NCBI GenBank assembly: GCA_036023115.1
Contig: JAYKKT010000074.1
Coordinates: 12,904,001-12,968,000, forward strand
Source of the DNA: Brasenia schreberi
Lineage: Eukaryota > Streptophyta > Magnoliopsida > Nymphaeales > Cabombaceae
Direction of reading: 5' to 3'
DNA length: 64,000 bases
Under the pieces are notes generated by a model. It saw only the letters and a list, made by a program, of their open reading frames with translations, was not told the DNA's origin and made no database searches. How positions within the stretch are numbered: the stretch's first letter is position 1; each line of letters starts with the position of its first letter. The translations under genes were made by a program, and so were the position numbers. Positions 1 to 12,457 of the stretch are shown piece by piece.

Positions 1-22
1 CAACTGTAGCTTGTTTTTGTAG

Positions 23-464
23 ATCCGCCAGGGTAGATATCAGTCTCTTGATCAATGCCTAAAGCGTGAATACCGTATGTCCCTTAATGGGGTGTCCCGG
101 ACGATCTCAAGTGACTTTTCTGAGGTTTGTCCCACTTTCTTAGATAAGTATTTGTCTTTAACTTAACCATGTGTGCTAAGGTTTGTCATGATATTCAAAC
201 AGGGAATTCGTGCTGGACTGCTTGACCAGGATTATTTACCAAAGGTAAGAAGTCAATGACAATTAGTTTGAACAAATACATGAACATAACTTCTCTTGAA
301 TGATAAAGCCTCGAGTATTTCCAACTGCCACGATCAAAATGCAGTGGGATCCTCCGTCCTTGGATAGAGTATCAAAAGATATGGTGGACCGGTATTTCGC
401 ACGACTTGGTGAATCCGAACCAGAATTAGTACTTCCAACAATGCAGCGTGAAGCCTTTGCATGA
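23..464 (+). CDS. 3-hydroxyisobutyryl-CoA hydrolase-like protein, C-terminal exons (partial)
   Basis: Three exons in phase 0 encode the C-terminus of a crotonase-fold 3-hydroxyisobutyryl-CoA hydrolase (CHY1/HIBCH family), which hydrolyses 3-hydroxyisobutyryl-CoA in valine breakdown. Exons are 23-124 (starts IRQGRYQSLDQCLKREYRMS), 203-244 (GIRAGLLDQDYLPK) and 345-464 (starts WDPPSLDRVSKDMVDRYF, ends LPTMQREAFA then TGA). Each is bounded by AG acceptors and GT donors. The SLDQCLKREYRMS, GIRAGLLDQD and WDPPSLDRVSKDMVD blocks are characteristic of the family's C-terminal region. The N-terminal and catalytic part lies upstream of the window. The C-terminus is FA-stop and not a peroxisomal SKL/AKL-type signal, so a mitochondrial homologue is more likely than peroxisomal CHY1 (inference). 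Nothing in the visible part is broken. Confidence 0.85.
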
Positions 465-1266
465 TTGAAGCCGATACCCATATGCAGTCACATTCGTGCC
501 GTGCAACTGAAAGCAACACATGAGGAAGTCAGGCTACGGTAGAAACTAGAAAAGTATGGCCATTTTTATACGGGTGCCGCTTCGGCTTAAGTCAACACCG
601 GTTACCGTGTAATGCATATTAAACTATCTCGCGTTGACATCTGAGTTCCTTCTGTTTATGTAAGACTGCGTTGTCAGGTCATAGTTCAAACATTGAGTGT
701 AAGTTATAACTACTATCAAGTATCATATTGTTTATGTAAGACCGTTGTTTCATAGAGAATTTCTCATTGTTGTATGGTAGTAACACGGTTGTAACAGGGA
801 TTCCCTCAAGGATTCTGATACTTGATAGTTATTAAACAGTACTGAGTGTTGCATCCCTGCATGTGTCATTAAATGGGGATTCATTTTACTCTTGGAATTA
901 TGATTGTGCATGTTAATGAGTGGTTGTTTATTATATCTTTCATTGTTTTTCAGCTAAGGAGCAGGGGAAGGATCCCGTAATGAATGAATCAGTTGTTTTT
1001 ATCAATATCATAAACTGTGTGCATCTTATTTGTTTGTTGATACTTGAACTAATAGGATCAATATATCAATTATATTACAAGATTTATCGAGCTGTTTTGA
1101 CATATTTCACACGAATTGATTTTTTCTGTTATTCATTTTTTATTCTGCAAGTGCTATAAGAATGATGGATAGGTGCTTTAAGAATCATTCTTATTTATTT
1201 TATATATTATACATTGGATTAAGTGACATCTAATCGGTCCTTCTTATTCTACTGTTATATTATATC
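465..1266. other. 3' flank of the hydrolase gene, no further gene seen
   Basis: The sequence following the hydrolase stop codon probably begins with its 3' UTR. The rest is AT-rich. A 79-codon open frame at 920-1159 has no recognisable domain and low-complexity, hydrophobic content typical of chance frames. The left LTR of the Copia element starts at 1267. Confidence 0.4.
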
Positions 1267-1626
1267 TGTGCAAACGGAAGAAACAATATGATACAGAGAT
1301 ATATCAGATTCAACTTAGCTGAGAAGATGGCAAAGTAGCGGGCTGTGTATGTGCAGTTGCTGCCCTTGTTCTCTTTTTTTTCTCTAAAAACAGTTTTCTG
1401 ATAGGGTTTCACACCCTTAAATATCAGCTTTATAATGATAATCTAATTTACCTAAATGCCATTAATGAGGCTTATTTAAAATTACCTTTAAAAATATAAG
1501 ACGGAAGATAAATAACGAATAAAACATAATGAAGAAGAACTTCTCAGTGTTGTCTCGTTTGCATATCATAAATGCAGTTTGTGTGTTGTCTCATTTGCAT
1601 GTCATCAATTCTCGTCTCTTGAGGCA
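1267..1626 (-). repeat. 3' LTR of Copia element A
   Basis: This direct repeat partner of 8048-8406 begins TGTGCAAACGGAAG and ends GAGGCA on the plus strand, giving TG...CA ends. The RNase H frame of the element runs into it from the internal side. Scattered substitutions against the other LTR show that insertion is not recent. Confidence 0.75.
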
Positions 1627-4408
1627 TTTAATCTGTGACAATCAATTTCTATATGTTTTGTTCTCTCATGAAAGACCGATTTGATGCTATGTGTAAGGCA
1701 AACTTGATTATCATAGTATAACTTCATTTGTTCAATACTTCCAAACTTCAATTCTTGAAGCAATTGTTTTACCCAAATTAGCTCACAAGTAGCTATTTGC
1801 CATAGATCGATATTCAGCCTCTGCACTAGATCGAGCAACAACATTTGCTTCTTACTCTTCCAAGACACTAAATTGCCACCAACAAATACACAATACCCTA
1901 AAGTAGACCGCCGATCAATAGGTGAACCACCGGTCGCATCGAGTATCCTACAATTTGAGTGTTCCTTTATCTTCATACAACAACCCTTGTCCTGGAGCCT
2001 TCTTAATATACCTCAAAATTCGCACAACAAAGATCCCAATGACCATTATGTGGAGATCGCATAAATTGACTTACCACACTAACCGAAAAAGAAATATCAA
2101 GTCCGGTAATAGTGAGATAGTTCAACTTCCCTACAAGCCTTCTGATATCTACCAGGGTTGGATAAGGTTCTCCTTGATCCGGTAATAGTTTGTTTAGGAT
2201 CCATAGGACTATCAATAGGCTTACAATCCAACATACCGCTTTCTTCCAATATATCTAAAGCATACTTCCTTTGTGAGACAACAATACCACTCCTAGATCG
2301 AGCCACCTCAATACCAAGGAAGTATTTGAGTTTACCCAAGTCCTTAGTCCGAAAGTGACTACACAGATGTTCCTTCAATGAGATATCTTCTCATTATCAT
2401 TGCCGATAATAACTATATCATCCACATAAACTACCAAATAAATACATCGGCCAAGTGAAGAATATTGATAAAAAAATGATCGAATTATCACTTCGTGTGT
2501 CATACCAAACTTTTGAACAACAAGATCGAACTTCTCGAACCATGCTCGTGGGACTGTTTTAGCCATAGAGAGATCGTCGTAACTTGCACACTAATCCTGA
2601 CTCCCCCGAGCAACAAACCAAGGTGGTTGCTCCATATAGATTTCTTCTTCAAGGTCACCATGAAGAAAGGCATTTTTAATGTCCAATCTGATATAATGGC
2701 CAAATGACCGATGGGTGCCATGGCTAGAAATAGGCGAACAGAGGCAATTTTAGCAACCTAGAGAGAAGGTATCACTATAATCAAGACCATATATCCGAGT
2801 ATAGCCCTTGGCAACAAGCCGATGGGCTTTAAGACGATCAATGTTACCATCCGCCCCAACTTTGACAAAGATACACCCATCGACAACCAACAAAGTTTTC
2901 CGGGAGGGAGAGGGACCAAGTCCCACGTACCACCGTGCTCAAGGGCAAGCATCTCATCAATCATGGCTTGCCTCCAACCTGGATGACCGAGTGCCTCCGG
3001 TATTTTTAGGAATTGAAACGAGAGGACAAAGAAGACACAAAAGCATAATATGATGGAGATAAACGATGAAAACTCAAGAAATTATAGATTGGGTGAGGAT
3101 TTGAGTAGATCGAGTACCTTTGCGAAGAGCAATAGGAAGATCAATGAGTGACACGCAGAGGTCCGTAGCAAGTGGAGGCGTTGGAGTAGGACATGATCAC
3201 TAGGATGCGCGTAGCTATCTCGAGTGCGGGAATGGTATCCCGTGGTCGACGTTGATAGGTAATGATGGGGACGTTGAGGTGGATTTGGGCAAGGCACCTT
3301 AGACAAAGCCGCCTTTGGAGACTCGGAGTATCTGCCGATGGTTCTGCAAAGGAGACAAAGGTGGACCAAAATAGGGAACAAGTAAAACCTCGAGACCACA
3401 TTTGGTTCAACGAAGAGGTAAAATATAGTGTTTCTTCAAAGAAAGTAACATCACAGACATATACCAACGATGAGTGACAGGAGAATAACAACGATATCCT
3501 TTTTGTAACCTGGAATACCCAAGAAAGACACATTTAATAGCACAGCAGATAGCTTATCTTGACCAGGAGAAAGATCATGAACAAAACAAGTACATCCAAA
3601 GACACGGGAGGAACATGATATAAGGGGCCCTTGGGAAAAGGATTGAATAAGGAATCAGTTCACGTAGGACGATGATGGCATACGATTAATCAAATAACAT
3701 GCGTTAAAACAAGATCACCCCAAAATTGTAAAGGCATATGGGCATGTAATAACTTGAGTTCGAGCAGTTTCAATAAGATGACGATTTTTTCTTTTGCTAC
3801 TCCATTTTGTTGGGGTGTATGGGACATGTTGATTGATGTAAGATACCATGAGATGACATAAAAGATGAAAAAGCATTGAAAAGTATTCTTTGCATTGTCA
3901 CTTCTGAGTATCTTAATTATTTTGCCAAATTGAGTTTGAATTTCGGTACGGAAAGATTTAAATATAGAAAATTTAAATCATTAAAAACAACCAAACAATG
4001 AGAGAAACAATCTCATTCAATAACGATCTTTCATTAAAAACAACCAAGTACAACGAGAGAAGTCATCAATGAAAGTAACAAACGAAGATTTTGAAGTTAA
4101 ATATTTTCAAATCAAAGCTAAGGTAAAGCCCAATCAAACAAGGATGAAGTGGAATTATCTCCGCGAAGAATCAACAAAGATCACGACCACAACAAGCATC
4201 AAACTAGACATAGACCAAGGGAAGACCCAAGGCACACATCACGGCCAAGCCCACATTGGTCAAGTTCACACGACCTGATAGGGCCAATGGGGCTCATCTA
4301 GACAAATCTTTATGAAGACTTGGTTCAAGCATGCAAGGCGGATTCAAGTTCAAGGCATTGAGTTCAAACCAAGCCACATTAACCTAGCCTACCTAATCCA
4401 CTTTGGCC

Positions 4409-4600
4409 GGACCAAATTGACTTAACCCACCCAATCCACCTTGGCCGAACCACATTGACTTAACCGATCTAACCCATATGGACTGAACCACATTGACTTA
4501 ACCCATCTAACCCATATGGACAGAACCACATTGACTTAACCCATCTAACCCCTATGGACCGAACCACGTTGACTTAACCCACCTAGGCCACATTGTCTAA
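4409..4600 (+). repeat. 38-bp tandem repeat, five copies
   Basis: The core GAACCACATTGACTTAACC recurs with a strict 38-bp period at 4447, 4485, 4523 and 4561, with a diverged first unit at 4409. Units differ by a few substitutions only. The array lies inside the LTR-like insertion, upstream of its TATA box, where LTR promoters often carry enhancer-like repeats (function inferred). Confidence 0.8.
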
Positions 4601-4775
4601 ACCACATTAAACCTAACCTAGCTCGAGCCAAGGCAAAACCGACTACCTAAGGCTGCACTTGTTGGGTCCATGTTGACCTAGGGGACCACATGAAGGCCAT
4701 GTGAAGGAGCTTGGGGCTGACCATGAAGTTTGGATTGGGTTTGGGCAAAGGAGCTGCTCGCCCCATGGTAGAGAC

Positions 4776-4809
4776 CCCCCCTTGGCCTATAAATAGAGGC
4801 CAAGGGGGG
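4776..4809 (+). promoter_or_regulatory. TATA box in the loop of a perfect 12-bp inverted repeat
   Basis: Arms 4776-4787 (CCCCCCTTGGCC) and 4798-4809 (GGCCAAGGGGGG) are exact reverse complements. The 10-nt loop 4788-4797 is TATAAATAGA, a good plant TATA box on the plus strand. A purine-rich stretch follows at about 4850-4970, as in a transcribed leader. It is likely the promoter of the LTR-like insertion. Confidence 0.6.
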
Positions 4810-7800
4810 CTCATTTCCATCATCTAGCATTTTGAGGGACTTGCCAAAACGCGAGGGAAGAGAGAGGGAAAGCCTAGGAGAGAGGGGAAGTGCTGCAAGT
4901 TAGAGAGAGAGAGGGAGAAAAAGAGAGAATAGAGAAAGGAGAGGAAGAATAAGGGGTGACACCAAGGGAAGAAGGGGTCAAATTCTCCATTGTAAATTCG
5001 GTTCTTCGAGACTGCTAAGTGAGTATTTCTTTCCCTTTTCCAATCTTAATTCTTCTCTTAACATTCCATTCAAGGAAGGGGTTGTAATAATGGAACTTTG
5101 TCTCCCCCCATGTTGTAATAGCAAGTAGATATGCTATCAATTTCATTTCCTACGTATGCACTCTACTTGTTTGCTTTCTTGCTTCTACCTCTTTATACCC
5201 TATAAAACTCCTATAACTCTTAACTCTCTTCTATTCTTAAGCTAATATACATATTTATATTCATTTCCCTTCAGTAATTTACTTTGGGTTGCTGTGATTA
5301 TACCATTTAAATTCGGGTGAGTTGCACATATGTTATAAAAACACATAAAAACTATTTTAAGCATCTTTGCATACATATGATGTTTCAATTTTCATTTCTT
5401 CATATCTACTCCAATTGATCTAAAATTTGACACACTTCATCTACACACACAAGCCCACCTCTGATAAAATTTTCAAAAATTTTAGGGTAGTACAACTACG
5501 TAACTAAAAGTGTTTAAGATCGGGAAAAAACCAGAACTGTTTCTGTACAGTTTGTTTTCCTGCAACAGAGGTTGGATAAAAGTTTCATAACTCTATGTGT
5601 AATATTCCAAATCGAGTGAAATTTGGTTCTTTGGAAATCTAACATCCACATATTTCCAACAGGACCAAATTCACCAAAATCGGAGCTTTGTGCACCGAGA
5701 TACAAACTCTTTTGTGAGTCTTTGTATTTTTGTGACAGAGCAGTCTCGGGTGTCTGAGTAGAGACACTTTCCAGATTTAATTGTGAAAAATCACAGCTTC
5801 TAAAAATAGAATAAAAATATTTTCAAACCCTCTATTCACAGTGAATTTTTCACGATTTTTGGAAACTTGGAAGATACTTAAAGAAAATCAGAAAGCAAGG
5901 TCTGAACATAACCAATTTCTGTTTTTCAGAACTTGGTAAAAACTTGTCTTTCAAAACACCTAGTGCACGAGTTTGATCAAGTTTTCTCGGGTTTTTCTTG
6001 AAGTGAATTTGTACTCACACCTACACCAATGAGTGCTCAAAGCGCCTAGGCTGACCCTTGAGCGTCGTGTGAAGAAGGTCTAAGGTGATAAGATTTCGCT
6101 TAGCCACAATCGCCAAACAAGTCAGATTTATAAACTTTGCTAGTTTTTAGAAACTAGCTGGCACGCTCGTGCATAAACGAAGTAGGTTTGAAGAGTTTAT
6201 TTCAAGTCTCTACATAGGCTTGGAGTGAAATTTTCACATCTAGAGAATTGGCTACAACCACGTCCAAAGGTTATTCCCGTCCTCACACCCTTAAAAACAC
6301 AACCAGATGGAGAAAACGTGATTGAGCAATTCATATCTCTAACTAATAAGCTTACAAAAAGTAAATTTACTGGAAATTTGGGAATGTATATCTCTGAATT
6401 AAGTTTAAAAATTTTCCTTCAATTTCTCTTGTTCTTTCTATTGGAATTAAGGAACCATTTGCCATCTTTACATATTGAGGTGTAGGAGTAACTTTATATT
6501 CTCTAAAGTTGGACTTATTTCCTACCATATGATTTGTAGCCCCTGAGTCAATCACCCAATAATTTGAATATATAGAATTTTTTTCGAAGAAGTTACCATT
6601 GACGCTGTAGGAAGTTGGCTAACTCATTTCAATCTTTGGTGATGAGGTCGAAGGTTGGTCATGAAGTCAAATTTCTATTTCTTCAAGTTGCCTTTTCAAT
6701 TCAGCCATTTCATATGTAGGATTTGGTTATGCTTTTTCTTTCTCAGATGTAACAGCCACATGACTGTCATAATTGTTATACTTTACAGGTCTTTCAATAA
6801 TTTCCCAGCAATGTTCTCTTGTGTGTCTTCTTTTTTCACAATGAGTGTATTGCAACTTATTTTTATCTTCATAATTCTGAAATCTTCCTCTTTCACGGCC
6901 TTTGATTGAATATCTACCTCTTTGATAATTCATATTACCTCTACCATCAAATACAGATATTTCAGTTTGAGTATGTTCTCCTTTCTCTAAGTTTTTTCGA
7001 TCTTCTTCTCTCAATAAGAGTGAATAGGCTGTTGATAGCAGATCTTCTTTGCTGAGAATATTCAACTTCATTGATTCATATTCAAGTGAGATTCCCCAGA
7101 GTAAATTAAATACTTTTCGAATGTCACTTTCTACTGTTCTTTCTTTTACATAATGACTGCATTTATTTTCTACAAAATAACTCTGTTCATTCCATAATTC
7201 CTGTAATTCTCCATAATACTCACTAACTGATCTAGTTCCTTGACGACATCTCCTTATTTTCTTAATGATCTCATATTCTTTGGCAATATTGCTTTGTCTT
7301 GAAAATGCTTCTTCAACTGATGTCCAAATCTCTGTAGCTGATTCCAAATACATAAAAGTTTTACTAATAGATTGATTCATTGATTGGAGAAGCCATGAGC
7401 TGACTAAGGCAGCATGTTTGGACCATCGCTCAAAATCTGCATTGTCTTCATCTGGTTGTGGCTGACTTGGTTTAATAACTGATATTCTGTGTAATTTTCT
7501 TCCAAACGAATATTTGTGATTTGGAATGGCTCTAGTTTCTGTTCATTACCACCTGTAGCTAATTGTTGTTCTCTTTCATCCTTCTTTCCATTATTTATAT
7601 ATGTTGAATATGTGAAATAATATGAATGTGTTTGTTTGTGACAGGAAATGTTCAGCAATTTCCAGTGGCTAGTGTACCGATTGTTACTTCAACTTGATGT
7701 AGATATGATGCAGTCGATAGTTGATGTCACACGATATAATATGCAGCAAATATTTGGACAAAACAAAAAAAAACACGTACCTTGCCAGGCTGATTCTTCA

Positions 7801-8047
7801 ATACGTATTCCTCATACAATATGTTTTGTCGATTTGACATTTTGTGTTCAGATCGGCTTCACACACCAGATGTAATTTATACCTTAATACATTGCGTTGC
7901 TGATTTCTTGGTGAAGATGAAACAAATATTTGGCCTGTTATGTGCCAGATTCTACTTTATCAATTCAATGGCAGGCTGATTAAATTTAGCGATAGCTTTC
8001 TTCAATGCAGTTTGTACCTTTAATACGCATGCCAAGCTTTGATACCA

Positions 8048-8406
8048 TGTGCAAATGGAAGAAACAATATGATACAGAGATATATCAGATTCAACTTAGC
8101 TAAGAAGATGGCAAAGTAGCGGGCTGTCTCTGTGCAATCGCCGCCCCTATTCTCTTTCTTTCTCTAAAAACAGTTTTCTGATAGGGTTTCATGCCCTTAA
8201 ATATTAGCTTTACAATGATAATCTAATTTACCTAAATGCCATTAATGAGGCTTATTTAAAACTACCTTTAAAAACATAAGACAAAAGATAAATAACGAAT
8301 AAAACATAATAAAGAAGGACTTCTCAGTGTTGTCCCATTTACATATCATAAATGCAGTCTCTGTGTTGTCTCATTTGCATGTCATCAATTCTCGTCTCTT
8401 GATGCA
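8048..8406 (-). repeat. 5' LTR of Copia element A, with adjacent tRNA primer-binding site
   Basis: This copy begins TGTGCAAATGGAAG and ends GATGCA on the plus strand. It aligns over its whole length with 1267-1626 with scattered substitutions. On the minus strand it is immediately followed by TGGTATCAAAGC (8047-8036), the usual Met-tRNA primer site of plant Copia elements, which fixes both orientation and boundary. Confidence 0.8.
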
Positions 8407-8589
8407 TTTGATCTATTTGAAAGATTCAACAATATCCTTTTGTTTAATACATTGGTTATTCAACTTAGTTAGAATATAGTGGTCGGTAGGTGCTTTATAT
8501 ACCAAAATAATGGTTAGGTTTTGAATTAGTTTTTTCATGTCAAGAGCTTACTTTGAATCCAATTCTTGTTAGCCCAAGAGTTGAGGCCA

Positions 8590-10170
8590 TGAGATAAAAA
8601 TTCTCAATTCGAATGGGGTAGATCAACATATAGCATCCACTGAGCAACCTTTACATGAAAAGATAGTGAGTGGAAGGCAAAATGTCATCACTGTCGTAAG
8701 ATGCTTACTGCAAACCCAAGACACAGTATCAAGGCACTAAAGAACCATATAGAGCTATATTGTAGCAAAACAAAAAAGAGTTCTACAAAACAATCAACTA
8801 TTACTGCTGTTTTTATGATGCATGTGAGCAAAATAGAGTGTAATTTCTTTAATCTAAGAGTATTTAAGAAAGGAAATTTCCAAGATGATTGTGATATACG
8901 AATACCTATTAAGTATATTGGATCATGTTGGTATGAGAAAGTTTATATCTACTTGCAACTTGCTTTCAAGTGCCGACATGCAACACTATTAAAAAAAATA
9001 TTATGAAAATTTACGAGGATCTAAAGGCTAAAACAATGAAGATATTTGATAATATTGAAGAAAGTATAGCAATAACATCTAACATTTAGGCTTCTAATCT
9101 AATGAAGGGTTTACTTCTTACATTATGTAATTTTTGAGGTAACTTATTTACATTATTGTATTAATGTATGCAATAACATTAAGATATTTGATAATATTGA
9201 AGAAAGTATAGCAATAACATCTAACATTTAGGATTCTAATCTAATGAAGGGTTTACTTCTTACATTATGTAATTTTTGAGGTAACTTATTTACATTATTG
9301 TATTAATGTATGCGTTTGTTTGTAGTTTCACATATGTTCCTACAACTCATACAAGTGAAGCACTTTATGATATAATGATGAAGTTATTGTTGGAATGAAA
9401 CATAGACAAAAAGTTATCAACCATTATATTAGATAATTGATCTACCAATGATGTAATGATAAATGGTCTTTTGAGGCGTGTAGATGGTAATTATTTGATG
9501 TTAGGTGTGAAGTTACCCCATATGAGGTGTTGTGTACATATTTTAAATGTCATCGTACATGATGGGTCGGACTCCTTGAAACATGCAATTGAAACGATTA
9601 GAAATAATGCAACATATTGGACTACTACACCTAGGAGAGTAGAGATATTTGTTAGTGTGTGCACTAGATCTAGTGTTTTAGTTAAGAAGAAGTTGACTTT
9701 TTATTGCAAAATAAGATGAAATTTGACATACTTGATGTTGAAGATTGTTACTTTGTCTAATGATGTTTTTCTTCATTTAAGGCAAGTTGATCCACAATAC
9801 AAAATTGTACCTACTAATAGTGAATGGACACTTATTCAAGAAATTTGTGAAAAGTTAAAGGTTTTTTATAAGGTGATAAAATTATTTTCTAAAACACAAT
9901 ATCCAACTGCTAATATGTATTTTTATAAGCTGAAATTAAGTTAGCTTTATATGATTGGTGTAATAATGCTCCTTTGATTATTAAGTATATGACTAATGGC
10001 ATGTTTATGAAGTTTCAATACTCGTTCCAAAAGTATTGGGATAATGTTAATGCCATTTTAGGAGTTGTTGTAGTGATGGATCCAAGGTATAAAATGATTG
10101 TTCTTGAATTTCACTATCAAGAGTTATATATAGATGATTTTGCAAGTGAAGTCACAAGATTTATATAAAT
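8590..10170 (+). pseudogene. hAT-superfamily transposase relic with BED-type zinc finger
   Basis: Broken plus-strand frames resemble plant hAT (RICESLEEPER/Ac-like) transposases. A BED-like finger spans about 8670-8770 (WKAKCHHCRKMLTANP, then HIELYC). The core resumes at 9456-9719 (HMRCCVHILNVIVHDG, AIETIRNNATYW), continues at 9723-9944 (SEWTLIQEICEKLKVFYK, FSKTQYPTANMY) and 9974-10168 (YWDNVNAILGVVVVMDPRYK). These blocks occur in the expected hAT order. Stops and frameshifts separate them, so the copy is dead. The C-terminal dimerisation domain is not visible. Terminal inverted repeats were not identified. Confidence 0.7.
9039..9313 (+). repeat. Tandem duplication of about 142 bp inside the hAT relic
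   Basis: The segment starting AAGATATTTGATAATATTG at 9039 is repeated from 9181 with nearly no change; the noticed difference is TAGGCTTC versus TAGGATTC. The second copy ends at about 9313, just after TTAATGTATG. High identity indicates the duplication is younger than the decay of the transposase around it. Confidence 0.9.
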
Positions 10171-12445
10171 TTGTTATGACTTTATTGGTGAATATGACAA
10201 AAAAAAGTCCATTAACCATACGTGACAATAGTTCTTAAGAGGTCACAACATCTGCTGATAAACTTTCAACTTTTGATAGGTGTGTAAAATAAAAAAAAGT
10301 GTCAAAGAAGTTTATCTACTCAAACTTAACTTGATTTCTAATAAGATGTACCTCAAGAACTCGTGACTTTGACTGGAAGATAAATGGAGTTAAGTTTCTA
10401 ACACAACAGAAAATAGCTAGACATATATGTCATTCCACTTCTAAATCTGTATATAGTATTGGGGGTAGTGTGATCAATGATCATCAAAGTAAATTGAAAG
10501 ACTTCAACAAATAATAAAAGCTTTAATGTATTGTCAGAATTGGTTATGGGCTTTGAGAAATGGTAATACTTATATTTCATTAATCTTTATAGTATATTTG
10601 TACATAGTTTACTTTGTTATAATATATTAAATGTTGCTTGTTCATTTAGTTTTTAGATGCTAAATTGTTTAATGTGGATGATTATGTTATCATGGATGGC
10701 AAATAGGAGGATAACAATGAAAAGAATGCCGTTTCACTTTTGTGATAAATTTAGCATTTGAAAAGTAATAAACTATCTTATCGTTTAAGCTAGTTATCTT
10801 TTTCTCTTATCCTTTAAGCTAATTGCCAATAATTTCTTTTCTTGTATAATGTTAGGTATTTAAATTTCTATTTATGTAAAAAATAAACCAATCCGATCAC
10901 ACTCCAGAAACTATAGTTTTATATTGTTATTGTATTTCCGTCATATCTTAATTGGCCTTCCCAGCTGTGTGAATGGCCCTCTACAAGAATTGACAATGGC
11001 TAATGAACTCAAAATTATGTACATGCTTTTTTATTCTTGGTTACAGAATTTTGATAGATGCTTGCCATGTAATTGCGACAATTACTCCAGCTAGAGTCTT
11101 AGAATCATGCAACAATTTTCAATAAGGAAAGTGCTTTCGTTGAGAAGGAATTTTTTGAGTTATATCACTAGATCTTTTCGTTGCATAACAAGAAAACGAG
11201 CTCGAGAAGACAATCATCCGATTGCGGGAGTTGTTGCTCCCAAATTACGCGTCTGAACACTTCCAGTTGTTTGAGTTCATTCTTATAAGCTATGGATTAA
11301 AATCATGGATTAGCACATGAATTTTGGATCTCTCTTGAAGTTCATCAGTGAATAAAGTTGTATTGATCTCAATGGGATTCTAAGTGATGTAGAAGTTATA
11401 GGCATTTATGCGCTCAAACACCACCTCGCGATACTAAAATTGTCTATTTTTTGCTATTTTATGTTATAGGCATTCTATGTTTTTCCATGGTAGATTAGCG
11501 AGAGGAGAACTTTAGATGCTATTTTGCTCTATCTTCTGTCATATTTGTGTTTAACTCTGAAGCAAGATAATGTGTTTATCAGTTCAATTATGACTTATTT
11601 ATTTTCATCAGAAGAAAATGTCGACTTTTCATTCAGGTCAAACCATTGTGATTGACCATTCATGGCTGATAGCATAGAGAAAGAAGCATCAAATTGGGCA
11701 AAGAAACATGTACCTTCCAATTTTGACAAACCAAGCATGGGGTTAGTGTGGTTAATCTGCAGGATCGGATAAAATGAGTGTCCATTTCATTCTGGTGTTC
11801 GATGGCCGATAGTTGTAATACCCTTAAAAGTATCTTTACGTGTAAATGAGGATTGACTTTGAATAATATTCAGACATTCTTTTCTAAAGCAGATCCCACT
11901 GCCAGTAGGAAAAAGGGGAAGAGCTCAAAGAAAAAGGGAAAAAGCAGATCCTACTGTTCGACAGGAGGAATGACGATTCTCAGGTTGGCTACTAATGCTC
12001 TCTTTTTCACATCAATGAGAATCTTGCAGTTGTTTGAGTTCATCTTCATTTTCCAACTCGTCTTTTGTGATCGAGAAAATTGTATAGTCATTTGATTAAG
12101 ATTTGATAAAGTTCTGGCAAAACTTGGATGTTTCATGGGCTTGTTTGTAGTAGAAAGATCTAATCTTAAACATGAAAGGAAAGACTACTAGTTTTACTAT
12201 CTTTACATGTTTTTACTCTTAAGATTCTTCATAATATATGTTCTATTTATTTATATTCGATCTTATGTAATGATTTTATGGGATGGATGGAATAGTGGCT
12301 TTTGCTCACTTATGATGATCCAAATTGAATTAATCATCCACTTCAAAAACATCATTTTTGGTGATCTATGGGATGAGGCGGATGTGGGGCTTTAACTTGA
12401 GACCCACAAGGCAGGGTGGGGTGAACAAAGGAAAATTTTGTGCAC
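10171..12445. other. Intergenic, no gene recognised
   Basis: This AT-rich stretch follows the hAT relic and may include its 3' end. An 80-codon frame at 11853-12095 contains a lysine-rich patch (KKGKSSKKKGKSRS) followed by hydrophobic residues. It has no family resemblance and no clear start context, so I do not call it a gene. Confidence 0.4.
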
Positions 12446-12457
12446 TATGGGATCGGG
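12446..12457 (+). repeat. Left target-site duplication of LINE 1
   Basis: TATGGGATCGGG here is repeated exactly at 15465-15476, immediately after the GTT-rich tail of the LINE. It marks both ends of the insertion. Confidence 0.85.

Larger units (their letters stand above)
4081..6230. mobile_element. LTR-like insertion nested in Copia A
   Basis: Copia A coding similarity stops near 6230, just after the protease and pre-integrase blocks, and resumes near 4080 in the integrase core (FIDDFSR). The roughly 2.1 kb between has no pol-like reading frame. It holds five copies of a 38-bp repeat, a TATA box in a hairpin and a purine-rich leader, then an AT-rich tail. This composition resembles a long solo LTR or a non-autonomous LTR element. 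Exact ends and a target duplication could not be fixed, and part of the missing integrase may have been deleted. Confidence 0.45.
1267..8406 (-). mobile_element. Copia-type LTR retrotransposon A, decayed, with a nested insertion
   Basis: The element is read on the minus strand. Direct repeats at 1267-1626 and 8048-8406 are its 3' and 5' LTRs. A primer-binding site complementary to initiator Met-tRNA (TGGTATCAAAGC, minus strand of 8036-8047) abuts the 5' LTR. Gag lies at 7658-6727 and carries a degenerate zinc knuckle (HCEKRRHTREHC). The protease active site DSGATNHM is at 6555-6367. Integrase pieces run from about 4080 to 3500 (FIDDFSR, RSDNAKEYF, HTPQQNGVA in broken frames). Reverse transcriptase (YVDDIVIIGND) lies around 2566-2003 and RNase H (LGYCVFVGGNLVSWKSKKQ) at 1976-1605. 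The order PR-INT-RT-RH defines Copia. Frameshifts and stops throughout mean it is not autonomous. No matching 5-bp target duplication was found at my inferred ends. Confidence 0.85.

Noticed and set aside
11853..12095. 80-codon frame with a Lys/Ser-rich patch
   Set aside because: Low complexity followed by hydrophobic residues; no homologous feel, no start context and no neighbours supporting a gene.
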